Shown here piece after piece: positions 56,708-64,000 of a stretch of 64,000 nt of DNA (its first letter is position 1; every line of letters starts with the position of its first letter). This DNA is from a bacterium (GTDB lineage Bacteria; Actinomycetota; Acidimicrobiia; Spongiisociales; ZC4RG35), in contig JAPPFD010000018.1 in NCBI GenBank assembly GCA_028823995.1, positions 35,084 through 99,083 on the forward strand. Direction: 5' to 3'. The position numbers were made by a program, and so were the translations under genes. The notes beneath the pieces were generated by a model. That model worked only from the letters and a program-made list of their open reading frames with translations, did no database searches and was not told the origin of the DNA.

Positions 56708-58456
56708 ATGGTCTCCAACCGACAGGTCTTGGCGATGCTTGGCGAGTTGGTCGAGCTCACCACCCTTGACGAGGGCTCTCCGCAGTCCTTTAAGGTGCGG
56801 GCCTACGAGCGTGCGCACCGAGCGGTGGAGAACCTTGGACGTGACGTAGCCGGGCTGGACCAAAAGGAGATCCAGGGCATCGGGGGGATCGGAAAGAGCA
56901 TCGCGGCCAGCATCTCCGAGTTCTGCCAGACCGGCAGAGTCGCCAGGCTGGAGAACCTGCGCTCGAAGTACCCGCCAACCTTCCGGGAGTTGACCCGGAT
57001 CCCCGGACTGGGTCCCAAGACCGTGAAGATGATCCGCCGGGAACTGGGAGTGGAGTCCTTGGACGATCTCCTGGCGGCGCTGGCGGACCACCGGCTCCGG
57101 GACCTTCCCGGATTGGGGGCAACAAGTGAGGCCAAGATCGCCCGGGCCGTGGAACGCCTCGGCCTGGCGGGAAAGGACCGGCGCACTCCGCTGGTCACCG
57201 CCTTGCCCATCGCAGAGACGCTCCGCCAGGGAATCTCGGCCTTGGACGGGGTGGAGGCGGTGGAGATATGCGGCAGCGCCCGCCGGTTTCGCTCATCGGT
57301 GGCGGACCTCGATTTGGTGGTGGCGGCGGACCCCTCGCGCTGGTCGGAGGTGATTGCCACGGTGGCCGCGCACCCCTTGGTGGAGGAGACCCTGCTCGCA
57401 GGGACTACCAAGACTTCGGTGCTGACCCGGGGCGGGCTGGGAGTGGACGTCAGGGTGGTTGCTCCCTCCCAACTGGGAGCGGCGATGCTCTATTTCACCG
57501 GATCGAAGGCTCACAACGTGCGGCTCCGCCAACTGGCCATGGAACAGAGCCGGCTTCTCAACGAGTACGGTCTCTTCGGGGAGGGAGATGATCGGCCGGT
57601 GGCCTCCGGGACCGAGGAGGAGATCTATGCGGCCTTGGGCATGGACTGGCTGCCGCCCGAGATTCGGGAGGACGCCGGTGAGATAGAGGCGGCCCTGGAG
57701 GGGAGGCTCCCCCGACTGGTCACGGTAGGGGACATCCGCGGCGACCTGCATTTCCACACCGACCGGTCAGGTGACGGGCGCTCCTCGCCCGAGCAGATGG
57801 TGGAGGCCGCCATCCGCGCCGGCATGGAGTACGTGGCCATCACCGACCACGGAGAGGACCTGGCCATCAACGGCTTGTCCCGGGCCGAGATGGAAGCGCA
57901 CCGTCGGGAGATCGCCCGCCTGGGGGAGCGCTATCCGGATATCGAGCTCCTGTTCGGCTGCGAACTGAACATCGGCGCGGACGGGGATCTCGACTACGAC
58001 GCCGACTACCGGCTGGGCTTCGACTGGTGCGTGGCCTCGGTCCACTCCCACTACGACCTGGCACCCCGCCGGCAGACCGAAAGACTGCTGCGGGCGATCG
58101 CCGATCCGGCCGTCTCGGCCATCGGCCACCTGACCGGGAGGATGCTGGGGCGGCGTCCGGGTATAGAACTCGAACTGGACCCGGTCCTGGAGGAGATGTC
58201 CGCCCGGGGAGTGGCGCTGGAGGTCAACGGCGCCCTCGACCGACTGGACGCCTCTCCCGAGGTGGTCCGCCGGGCGGTGGCCGCAGGAGTGATGCTGGTT
58301 ATCTCTACCGACTCGCACCACGTAACCGAGCTGAGAAGGATGTCATACGGGGTCTCCAACGCCCGTAGGGGATGGGCTACCGCCGGTTCGGTGCTCAACA
58401 CCCTTCCCCGGGAGGAGTTCATCGAGCGGGTCAGATCGGCGCGTCGGTCGAGGTAG
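56708..58456 (+). CDS. polX: DNA polymerase/3'-5' exonuclease PolX
   Basis: X-family DNA polymerase of 582 residues used in DNA repair. An N-terminal 8-kDa-like helical region and helix-hairpin-helix units (IQGIGGIGKSIA, RIPGLGPKTVKMI, LPGLGATSEAKI) lead to the palm with GSARRFRSSVADLDLVV (the Gly-Ser and Asp-x-Asp of the nucleotidyltransferase fold). A C-terminal PHP domain from about residue 345 has GDLHFHTDRSGDGRSS and TDHGEDLAI with metal ligands for the 3'-5' exonuclease. ATG at 56708 follows a -10 box by seven bases. Confidence 0.94.
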   Translation: MVSNRQVLAMLGELVELTTLDEGSPQSFKVRAYERAHRAVENLGRDVAGLDQKEIQGIGGIGKSIAASISEFCQTGRVARLENLRSKYPPTFRELTRIPGLGPKTVKMIRRELGVESLDDLLAALADHRLRDLPGLGATSEAKIARAVERLGLAGKDRRTPLVTALPIAETLRQGISALDGVEAVEICGSARRFRSSVADLDLVVAADPSRWSEVIATVAAHPLVEETLLAGTTKTSVLTRGGLGVDVRVVAPSQLGAAMLYFTGSKAHNVRLRQLAMEQSRLLNEYGLFGEGDDRPVASGTEEEIYAALGMDWLPPEIREDAGEIEAALEGRLPRLVTVGDIRGDLHFHTDRSGDGRSSPEQMVEAAIRAGMEYVAITDHGEDLAINGLSRAEMEAHRREIARLGERYPDIELLFGCELNIGADGDLDYDADYRLGFDWCVASVHSHYDLAPRRQTERLLRAIADPAVSAIGHLTGRMLGRRPGIELELDPVLEEMSARGVALEVNGALDRLDASPEVVRRAVAAGVMLVISTDSHHVTELRRMSYGVSNARRGWATAGSVLNTLPREEFIERVRSARRSR

Positions 58457-58598
58457 GAGGCGACGGGCGACCGCAGCGAAGGGGACCTGGCGTGTGGGTC
58501 AGGACTGCCGTGAAGAATGCCGGGCCGATCCCCTTCCTAAACTGGCGGATGGCACGAATAGCAGACCGTCGGTTTCTCCGAGGAGAGGTACTTCCCCC

Positions 58599-60662
58599 AT
58601 GGATCAGTCATTTTTCTTGATCGCCGCCCTGGTTTTGGGCTTGGCCGCGTTGGTGTTGGCGATATTGTTCACCCGCCAGGTCCTGGCCGCTCCCCGGGGG
58701 AACGAGCGGATGCGAGAGATCTCGGAGGCCATCCGGGAGGGAGCGATGGCGTTCCTGCGGAGGGAGTACCGCTGGCTGGCGGTGTTCGTGGTCGCCATGT
58801 TCATCCTGATCGGCCTGGTGCTCGAAGACGGATGGCTGAGGGCGGTCGCCTACCTGTTCGGGGCGGCTCTCTCCGGAACGGCGGGATTCGTCGGGATGAG
58901 GGTGGCCACCGCAGCCAATTCCAGGACCGCCGAGGCAGCCCGGTTGGGCGGCGTGCAGCGGGCCCTTCCCCTCGCCTTCCGGGGCGGGGCGGTGATGGGA
59001 TTCACGGTGGCAGGCCTGGGGCTGGCGGGCGTGGCGCTCGGCTACATGGTGTTCGTGGAGGCGGGAGGGCTGGAGGTGGCCCGGGGCGTGGACATCGTGG
59101 CGGCCATCGGGCTGGGAGGCTCATCCATCGCCCTGTTCGCCCGGGTGGGGGGAGGGATCTACACCAAGGCGGCCGATGTCGGCGCCGACCTGGTGGGGAA
59201 GGTCGAAGCCGGGATCCCCGAGGACGACCCCCGGAATCCGGCGGTGATAGCCGACAACGTGGGAGACAACGTCGGGGATGTGGCGGGGATGGGCGCCGAT
59301 CTCTTCGAGTCCTATGTGGGCTCTCTGGTGGCTCCGATCGCGTTCGCGGCTTTGGTCTTCGTCAACGCCTCCTACCAACTGGAAGCCATTGTCTTCCCGC
59401 TGGCGGTGGGGACTGTGGGGATGCTGGCCTCCATCATCGGCTCGTTCTTCGTAAAGCCCCGCAGCGACTCGGATCTGGCCTCCGCTCTGCACCGGGGGAC
59501 CAACACCTCCATGGTTCTGGCGGCACTCGGGATCCTTGGGATCTCTTTCTGGATTTTCGGTGATCACTCCGATGTGCAACCGCTCGGCTTGTGGGTGGCG
59601 GTGGTGATCGGCTTGGCGGTGGGCTTCGTGATCGGGAAGATCTCCGAGATCTACACCTCCGACCATTACCGGGCGGTGAAAGACATCGCCCAGCAGGCCG
59701 AGACCGGTCCGGCGACCGTGGTCCTGGCCGGCGTGGCGGTTGGGAAGAAGTCGGCCGCATACTCGGTGCTGGTGGTGGCGGCGGGGATCGCCGGAGCCTT
59801 CTCGGCAGGGGAGTGGGCGCTGGGATCCGACGGTGGGATCTACGGCGTAGCCGTGGCGGCCATCGGGGTGCTGGCCACCCTGGGCATCACCATCGCAGTG
59901 GACGCCTACGGACCGATCGCCGACAACGCCGGCGGGATCGCAGAGATGGCCCATCTGCCTCCCGAAGTGCGGGAAACCACCGATGCCCTCGACTCCTTGG
60001 GCAACACCACCGCGGCGGTGGCAAAGGGATTCGCCATCGGCTCGGCAGCGGTCACAGCCCTGGCGCTGTTCGCCACCTTCACCCGTGCGGTCGATCTGGA
60101 GGTGATCAATATCGTCTCGGTCGAGGTGACCGTCGGGTTGTTCCTGGGAGGGATGTTCCCCTTCCTGTTCGCGGCTCTGACGATCTCTGCGGTGGGACGG
60201 GCCGCCTTCACGATGATCGAAGAGGTACGGCGCCAGTTCCGGGAGATACCGGGTCTGAGAGAGGGCCGTCCCGAGGCGCGGCCCGAGTACGCCCGCTGCG
60301 TGGAGATAGCGACGGGCGGTGCGTTGCGGGAGATGGTGCTTCCCGGGGTGCTGGCCGTGGCTCTTCCCCTTGTGATCGGGTTCATCTCCACCTCCGCCCT
60401 TGGAGGCTTCCTGGCGGGAGCGCTGGTCACCGGCTTCCTGCTGGCCATCTACATGGCGAACGCCGGAGGCGCCTGGGACAATGCGAAGAAGCACATCGAG
60501 TCGGGGGCGCGGGGCGGCAAGGGCTCGGACGCCCACAAGGCGGCGGTGATCGGCGACACGGTGGGCGATCCCTTCAAGGACACCTCCGGTCCGGCGATGA
60601 ACATCGTGATCAAGGTGATGACCATCGTCTCCTTGATCTTCGCCGACGCCTTTATCGGCTAG
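58599..60662 (+). CDS. hppA: Membrane-bound ion-pumping pyrophosphatase, predicted K+-dependent
   Basis: Integral membrane pyrophosphatase of 687 residues with about 16 membrane helices, coupling PPi hydrolysis to H+ or Na+ export. Catalytic motifs include GGGIYTKAADVGADLVGKVE, IADNVGDNVGDVAGMGADL, DAYGPIADNAGGIAEM and GDTVGDPFKDTSGPA. The motif GNTTAA (near residue 472) has alanine where K+-independent enzymes have lysine (GNTTKA), so it should need K+. The ion pumped (Na+ or H+) cannot be decided by eye. ATG at 58599 follows AGGAGAGG. Its stop overlaps that of the convergent histidine phosphatase gene. Confidence 0.94.
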   Translation: MDQSFFLIAALVLGLAALVLAILFTRQVLAAPRGNERMREISEAIREGAMAFLRREYRWLAVFVVAMFILIGLVLEDGWLRAVAYLFGAALSGTAGFVGMRVATAANSRTAEAARLGGVQRALPLAFRGGAVMGFTVAGLGLAGVALGYMVFVEAGGLEVARGVDIVAAIGLGGSSIALFARVGGGIYTKAADVGADLVGKVEAGIPEDDPRNPAVIADNVGDNVGDVAGMGADLFESYVGSLVAPIAFAALVFVNASYQLEAIVFPLAVGTVGMLASIIGSFFVKPRSDSDLASALHRGTNTSMVLAALGILGISFWIFGDHSDVQPLGLWVAVVIGLAVGFVIGKISEIYTSDHYRAVKDIAQQAETGPATVVLAGVAVGKKSAAYSVLVVAAGIAGAFSAGEWALGSDGGIYGVAVAAIGVLATLGITIAVDAYGPIADNAGGIAEMAHLPPEVRETTDALDSLGNTTAAVAKGFAIGSAAVTALALFATFTRAVDLEVINIVSVEVTVGLFLGGMFPFLFAALTISAVGRAAFTMIEEVRRQFREIPGLREGRPEARPEYARCVEIATGGALREMVLPGVLAVALPLVIGFISTSALGGFLAGALVTGFLLAIYMANAGGAWDNAKKHIESGARGGKGSDAHKAAVIGDTVGDPFKDTSGPAMNIVIKVMTIVSLIFADAFIG

Positions 60663-61255
60663 GGCGGGCTCCACACGCCGATCTCCGTCCAGGGGTCACC
60701 CGGGCGGAGGGTTATCACCGAACAGTGTTCGGGACGGTCCCGGAAGAGTTCGGTGAGACTCCGGCCTGTCAGCAGCAGGCGCCCGGCCTGGATTGGATCC
60801 TGGTGGCCGACCACAGCCACCTCTCCGTCGGAGACCGTCGCCTCCGCCTGCCGCACCGCCGTTGCGATCCTGTCGGCCAACTCGGGAAGCGTCTCCGGCG
60901 CAAAGGCAAGGTCGGATGGGTGCTGGAGATAGGCTTCCATCTCCCCGGGAAACAGTTCCGGTATTTCCTCCCAGCGGTGTCCCGCCCAGCGGTCCATGAG
61001 CCCCCATTCCACCAATTCGGGGAGCACCCCCACCTCCAGAAGATGGGGTCCTGCCAGGTTCTCAGCGGTTTGCCGGGCTCTCTCCAGTGGTGACGACCAC
61101 ACCGCCCCGAGCGGTCGGCCGGCCAGATAGCAGCCGGCCAGGCGAGTTTGCCGCACACCCCGAGGGCTCAGGCGGAACCCGGGAAGCGACGCGTATACCA
61201 GGTGCCGGGGATTGTGTACTTCGCCGTGGCGCACCAGATGAACCAACTCTGCCAT
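60659..61255 (-). CDS. Histidine phosphatase family protein
   Basis: A 198-residue phosphoglycerate-mutase-like phosphatase. LVHLVRHGEVHNP has the RHG motif, WSSPLERARQTAENLAG the second arginine region, VEWGLMDRWAG a catalytic glutamate position and VAVVGHQDPI the second histidine. Actinobacterial members act on sugar phosphates or nucleotides; the substrate is unknown. It converges with hppA, with which it shares stop-codon bases, and diverges from dinB after about 30 bases. Confidence 0.88.
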   Translation of the reverse strand: MAELVHLVRHGEVHNPRHLVYASLPGFRLSPRGVRQTRLAGCYLAGRPLGAVWSSPLERARQTAENLAGPHLLEVGVLPELVEWGLMDRWAGHRWEEIPELFPGEMEAYLQHPSDLAFAPETLPELADRIATAVRQAEATVSDGEVAVVGHQDPIQAGRLLLTGRSLTELFRDRPEHCSVITLRPGDPWTEIGVWSPP

Positions 61256-61275
61256 GTTCGATCCAGCCTATTCGG

Positions 61276-61281
61276 TACTGT
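61276..61281 (+). promoter_or_regulatory. -10 element upstream of dinB
   Basis: TACTGT at 61276-61281 ends seven bases before GTG 61289 but only one and four bases before ATG 61283 and ATG 61286, arguing for GTG 61289 as the start of a leaderless message. No LexA palindrome is visible here. Confidence 0.4.
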
Positions 61282-61288
61282 CATGATG

Positions 61289-62476
61289 GTGAGCGCGCCG
61301 CTGTTTCGAGAGCCGATCCTCCATGTGGACATGGACGCGTTCTTCGTGGAGGTGGAGCGCCGCCGCGACCCGAGTCTGCGGGATCTGGCGGTGGTGGTGG
61401 GAGGAAGCGGCCGGCGGGGCGTGGTGGCCTCCGCTTCCTACGAAGCCAGACGGTTCGGGGTCCACTCGGCGATGCCAATGTCCCAGGCTCGGGCTCTCTG
61501 CCCCGCCTTGGTGGTTGTTCCTCCCGACCACTCCCTTTACGGAGAGGTCTCCGAAGAGGTCTTTGCCGTGTTTCTCTCGTTCACGCCCCGGGTGGAGAAA
61601 CTGTCGGTGGACGAGGCTTTCCTGGATGTCTCGGGTCTTCGCTACCACTACCGGAGCGTGACGGAGGTGGGGTCAGAGTTGCGAGAGCGGGTCCGTCGGC
61701 GGGCCGGACTGCGTGCGTCGGTGGGGATCGCGGTCAACAAGACCCTGGCCAAACTGGCTTCCGAGGAAGCCAAGCCCGACGGGATGTTGCGGGTGCCCGC
61801 CGAGGGGAGCCTTGATTTCCTTCATCCCCTGCCGGTGGAGAGGCTGTGGGGGGTGGGGAAGTCAACCGGGGCGCGGCTTCATGGTTTGGGAATTCGCACG
61901 GTCGGGGACCTGGCGGCCTTACCTGTGGAGCATCTCCGTCCGGTGGTGGGGAATGCCACGGCCGACCATCTGGGGAAACTGGCCCGCGGGGTCGACGACC
62001 GGCCGATCGTCACTGATCCCCTGGGGGTGTCACTGTCGGTCGAGAACACCTTCGAGAGTGATCTCGGATCCCGATCAGAGATCGAACTCAAGCTGCGGGA
62101 GCAGGCCGAACGCTTGGCTGTCCGCCTGCAAACGGCGCGGGTGTGGGCCACGACCGTCTCTCTGAAGGTCAGGTTCAGCGACTTCACCACGATCAGCCGC
62201 TCCCACACCAGGGAGGTCCCGACCAGACTGGCGATCGACATCTTTCGCCAGGTGACAGAACTGGCCGACCGGGCCGGGCTCGAGGGGAAGAAGGTGCGAC
62301 TGCTGGGTATCTCCGCCGGAGGGTTGAGCGTAGGGCCGGGGCACCCGCAGTTGGATCTGGAGGGCGAGAAGCGGTGGGAGTCACTGGAGGAGGAGGTCTT
62401 CCGGCTCCGGAGGCGATTCGGGTTCGATGCGGTGTTGCCGGCTCGCCTCAGCCCGGGTTCCCCGCCGGACCCCTAA
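61289..62476 (+). CDS. dinB: DNA polymerase IV (Y-family)
   Basis: Translesion polymerase of 395 residues. The catalytic acidic residues are intact: ILHVDMDAFFVEVE at the N terminus and KLSVDEAFLDVSGL near residue 108, unlike ImuB in this window. SYEARRFGVHSAMPMSQA, GIAVNKTLAKLASEEAKPDG and LWGVGKSTGARLHGLGIRT (helix-hairpin-helix) follow, then the little-finger domain. The start is among ATG 61283, ATG 61286 and GTG 61289; the last fits the promoter. The C-terminal clamp-binding motif is not clear (LPARLSPGSPPDP). Confidence 0.94.
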   Translation: MSAPLFREPILHVDMDAFFVEVERRRDPSLRDLAVVVGGSGRRGVVASASYEARRFGVHSAMPMSQARALCPALVVVPPDHSLYGEVSEEVFAVFLSFTPRVEKLSVDEAFLDVSGLRYHYRSVTEVGSELRERVRRRAGLRASVGIAVNKTLAKLASEEAKPDGMLRVPAEGSLDFLHPLPVERLWGVGKSTGARLHGLGIRTVGDLAALPVEHLRPVVGNATADHLGKLARGVDDRPIVTDPLGVSLSVENTFESDLGSRSEIELKLREQAERLAVRLQTARVWATTVSLKVRFSDFTTISRSHTREVPTRLAIDIFRQVTELADRAGLEGKKVRLLGISAGGLSVGPGHPQLDLEGEKRWESLEEEVFRLRRRFGFDAVLPARLSPGSPPDP

Positions 62477-62570
62477 ACCTAAGAAAAGTACCTCCAATGA
62501 TGGCTAGCTACCCGTCGGATGAACATATACTGGAGAGCGGAAGCGGACGAATTCGGAGGCTTGGGCTGAC

Positions 62571-62900
62571 GTGCCGTTGAACGAAGAAGAGCAACGGATT
62601 CTCGAAGAGATCGAGAGCCAATTCTATGAGGAGGAAGTGGCTCAAACCAGCGAGGAACCCTTGCTCTACTCGAGCCGCGCGGCGTTGACGATCCCCACGG
62701 CGTTCCTGGTGGCAGGAATTCTTGTGGTGTTGGTATTTTTTACCTCCCATTTACTCGTCGCGCTGGCGGGATTTGTTGTTATGGTGATAGCGGCTACCTT
62801 TCTGGTACAAGGTCTGCGGGTGAGAACGAAGCTTCAGTGGAAGGGCGTACAGGGAGGGAGCGACACGAAGGCGAACGGATTCGGTACATGGCCCCGCTAA
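62571..62900 (+). CDS. DUF3040 family membrane protein
   Basis: A 109-residue protein of the actinobacterial DUF3040 family. The hallmark N terminus PLNEEEQRILEEIESQFYEE (family PLSExExRxLxxIE) is followed by two membrane helices (residues about 38-58 and 60-80). Unknown function; in many Actinobacteria it is near the mraZ division cluster or dinB, and dinB is the neighbour here. GTG at 62571 with GGAGG 11 bases before; TATACT at 62526-62531 is a likely -10 element. Confidence 0.87.
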   Translation: MPLNEEEQRILEEIESQFYEEEVAQTSEEPLLYSSRAALTIPTAFLVAGILVVLVFFTSHLLVALAGFVVMVIAATFLVQGLRVRTKLQWKGVQGGSDTKANGFGTWPR

Positions 62901-62934
62901 GCGGGTCCTGAGCCGGATAGGTGGAACGGAGCAA

Positions 62935-63450
62935 ATGGAGGAAGTGGGCTTTACCTCGTCTGAAGCGATGAGGTTCACGGGCTGCAGCTACAACCAAATA
63001 CGTTATTGGGACAAGGTTGGCCTGGTGAAGCCCTCGATCAAGGGCACCGGGGGCCGTCCCGGCGTCCGAAGGATCTACAACCTCCAGGACTTGGTGGCTT
63101 TGCGGGTGATCAAGAGCCTGATAGACAACGGCCTGTCTCTCCAGAGAATCCAGAGGGGTTGGAAGTATCTGCGTCGGGTGGGCGACCTCGACCAGCATCT
63201 GGCCCAGGCCGGGATGTTCTCCGACGTATTCGCCACCACCATTCTGGCTCCCCATCCGGAAAGCAGCGTGATCATTGACACCCTCGCCAACGGTCAGTTC
63301 GTCTTTGTGGAGGTGATGGGGAAGGTGGTCGAGGATGTGGAGGAGGACCTGTCCGACTTCGAGTTCAACAGGGCGAGATTCCGCACCATGCTCGAACGGG
63401 TGACCGAGGACTTTCGTGAAAATCCCTTCTGGGCTGCAGCAGGAGGCTGA
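62935..63450 (+). CDS. MerR-like winged-helix transcriptional regulator
   Basis: A 171-residue DNA-binding protein with an N-terminal MerR-type domain (FTSSEAMRFTGCSYNQIRYWDKVGLVKPS, broken here for length as FTSSEAMRFTGCSYNQIRY then WDKVGLVKP; wing RPGVRRIYNLQDLVALRVIK). The linker helix is short, and the C-terminal part (residues about 105-171) contains FSDVFATTILAPHPESS and NGQFVFVEVMGKVVEDV, an effector or partner domain that I cannot name. Positioned 34 bases after the DUF3040 gene. Resembles the actinobacterial cell-cycle MerR proteins only in general layout. Confidence 0.8.
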   Translation: MEEVGFTSSEAMRFTGCSYNQIRYWDKVGLVKPSIKGTGGRPGVRRIYNLQDLVALRVIKSLIDNGLSLQRIQRGWKYLRRVGDLDQHLAQAGMFSDVFATTILAPHPESSVIIDTLANGQFVFVEVMGKVVEDVEEDLSDFEFNRARFRTMLERVTEDFRENPFWAAAGG

Positions 63451-63528
63451 CCGCCGCCACTCACCCTGAGTCCACCTGGCGAAATGAAGCCGCACCGAGG
63501 GTTGCGGCCGTCTAGTCTGGCAGTGATT

Positions 63529-64000
63529 GTGACCAAGGCCCTGGTTCTCAACGCGACTTACGAGCCGCTCTCGGTGGTTAGTTGCCGTCGCGCCCTGGTG
63601 TTGGTTTGGCGGGATCGGGCAACGGTGGTGGAGGAGAGGGGGGAGGTTTGGCACTCGGCCGAGGAGACCTTCGTGGTCCCCTCGGTGGTTCGATTGAATT
63701 ACTACGTGAAAGCTCCCTTCCGCCGCTCGGTTCCACTCACCCGGCGGGCCGTCTTCGGACGGGATGGAAACCTGTGCCAGTACTGCGGGGCCGCCGCGGA
63801 GAGTCTCGACCACGTCGTACCCCGCTCCCGGGGCGGCGCCCACACCTGGGACAATGTGGTCGCCTGCTGTCGGCGATGCAACATAAAGAAGGGAAACCGC
63901 CTTCCCGCCGAGGCGGGCATCGTGCTCCTTCGGTCTCCTCGCTCCCCGTGGCGCTTTGGCTGGATCTACACCAGTTCCGGCTACCGGGTGGATCCCGCCT
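63529..64000 (+). CDS. HNH endonuclease (3' end cut by window edge)
   Basis: Conserved actinobacterial HNH protein; 157 residues are visible and the frame is open at the edge. The N terminus ALVLNATYEPLSVVSCRRAL and LVWRDRATVVEE are characteristic, and the zinc-binding HNH domain follows as GNLCQYCGAAAESLDHVVPR and NVVACCRRCNIKKGNRLP. Homologues of about 165-170 residues are common, so most of the protein is shown. GTG at 63529 gives MTKALVLNATYEPL; TAGTCT at 63513-63518 is a likely -10. The role is unknown, possibly DNA or RNA processing. Confidence 0.9.
   Translation, partial: MTKALVLNATYEPLSVVSCRRALVLVWRDRATVVEERGEVWHSAEETFVVPSVVRLNYYVKAPFRRSVPLTRRAVFGRDGNLCQYCGAAAESLDHVVPRSRGGAHTWDNVVACCRRCNIKKGNRLPAEAGIVLLRSPRSPWRFGWIYTSSGYRVDPA

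Noticed and set aside
59121..60674. 517-codon minus-strand frame opposite hppA
   Set aside because: Antisense shadow with repetitive His/Asp/Gly composition; no domain recognised.
1..64000. CRISPR arrays, rRNA, tRNA, transposases, complete prophage
   Set aside because: Scanned for regular direct repeats, clover-leaf arms and transposase motifs; none seen. The HNH/DUF222 gene is the only mobile-like family, with no flanking element ends visible.

Overview
The window is about 64 kb of high-GC, densely coded DNA from an actinobacterium. I base that on a mycobacterial-type LexA box, the imuB-dnaE2 cassette, a Tad pilus cluster of the mycobacterial Rv3654c-Rv3660c type, a DUF3040 protein, an Mca/MshB-like deacetylase, many apparent leaderless promoters, and a gene order (small ORF-tlyA-nadK-recN-pyrG-nudix-xerD-scpA-scpB-rluB-cmk) that I know from Mycobacterium tuberculosis Rv1693-Rv1713. 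A deep-branching, possibly marine lineage such as Acidimicrobiia would fit, but that is inference. I see no rRNA, tRNA, CRISPR array or complete insertion sequence.

Left part (1-8755): a co-directional catabolic operon with overlapping stops and starts encodes a TRAP transporter permease, an AtuA-family protein, a DUF4387 protein, a UGSC-family protein, a large partner of unknown function, an acyl-CoA dehydrogenase, a short-chain dehydrogenase and a beta-keto acid cleavage enzyme. A hairpin and a convergent thiolase follow. The UGSC gene is split by an in-frame TGA at the position where the family carries selenocysteine, and a stem-loop of bacterial SECIS type starts 13 bases later. This is the most striking item in the window. 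Uptake of a carboxylic acid followed by CoA-dependent oxidation and cleavage is the likely theme.

Pyrimidine use (8904-13288): upp, urc4 and urc1 are divergent from a uraA-type permease, which makes a compact set for uracil uptake and the URC uracil-degradation route. Mutagenesis and acquired genes (13352-20620): an SOS-controlled imuB-dnaE2 pair, a FhuF-like iron protein and a DUF4143 ATPase behind an AT-rich patch. Regions 20667-28425 (minus strand) hold a MacB/FtsX-type ABC exporter with tandem operators, a GntR regulator, a NUDIX-phosphatase fusion, a LOG-like protein and a fused 2-oxoacid dehydrogenase E1.

Core block (28549-47217, mostly plus strand): deacetylase, methyltransferase, tlyA, nadK, recN, an enoyl-CoA hydratase with a decayed acyl-CoA ligase relic, pyrG, nudix, xerD, a DksA/TraR-like protein, an HD protein, scpAB, rluB, aroA, cmk, then pyrC, pyrD, pyrE (frameshifted by one base) and pyrF. 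Together with the URC genes, this makes pyrimidine metabolism the dominant theme.

Right part (47564-64000): a stress protein, a flavin reductase, ispD beside a divergent IspD-like paralogue, a DUF222 HNH endonuclease, the Tad pilus cluster with a YbaK-type deacylase, a DUF429 protein, polX, a predicted K+-dependent membrane pyrophosphatase, a histidine phosphatase, dinB, DUF3040, a MerR-like regulator and an HNH nuclease cut by the window edge. Limits: functions are assigned by reading motifs by eye, starts are uncertain where noted, and no alignment, folding or database search was run.
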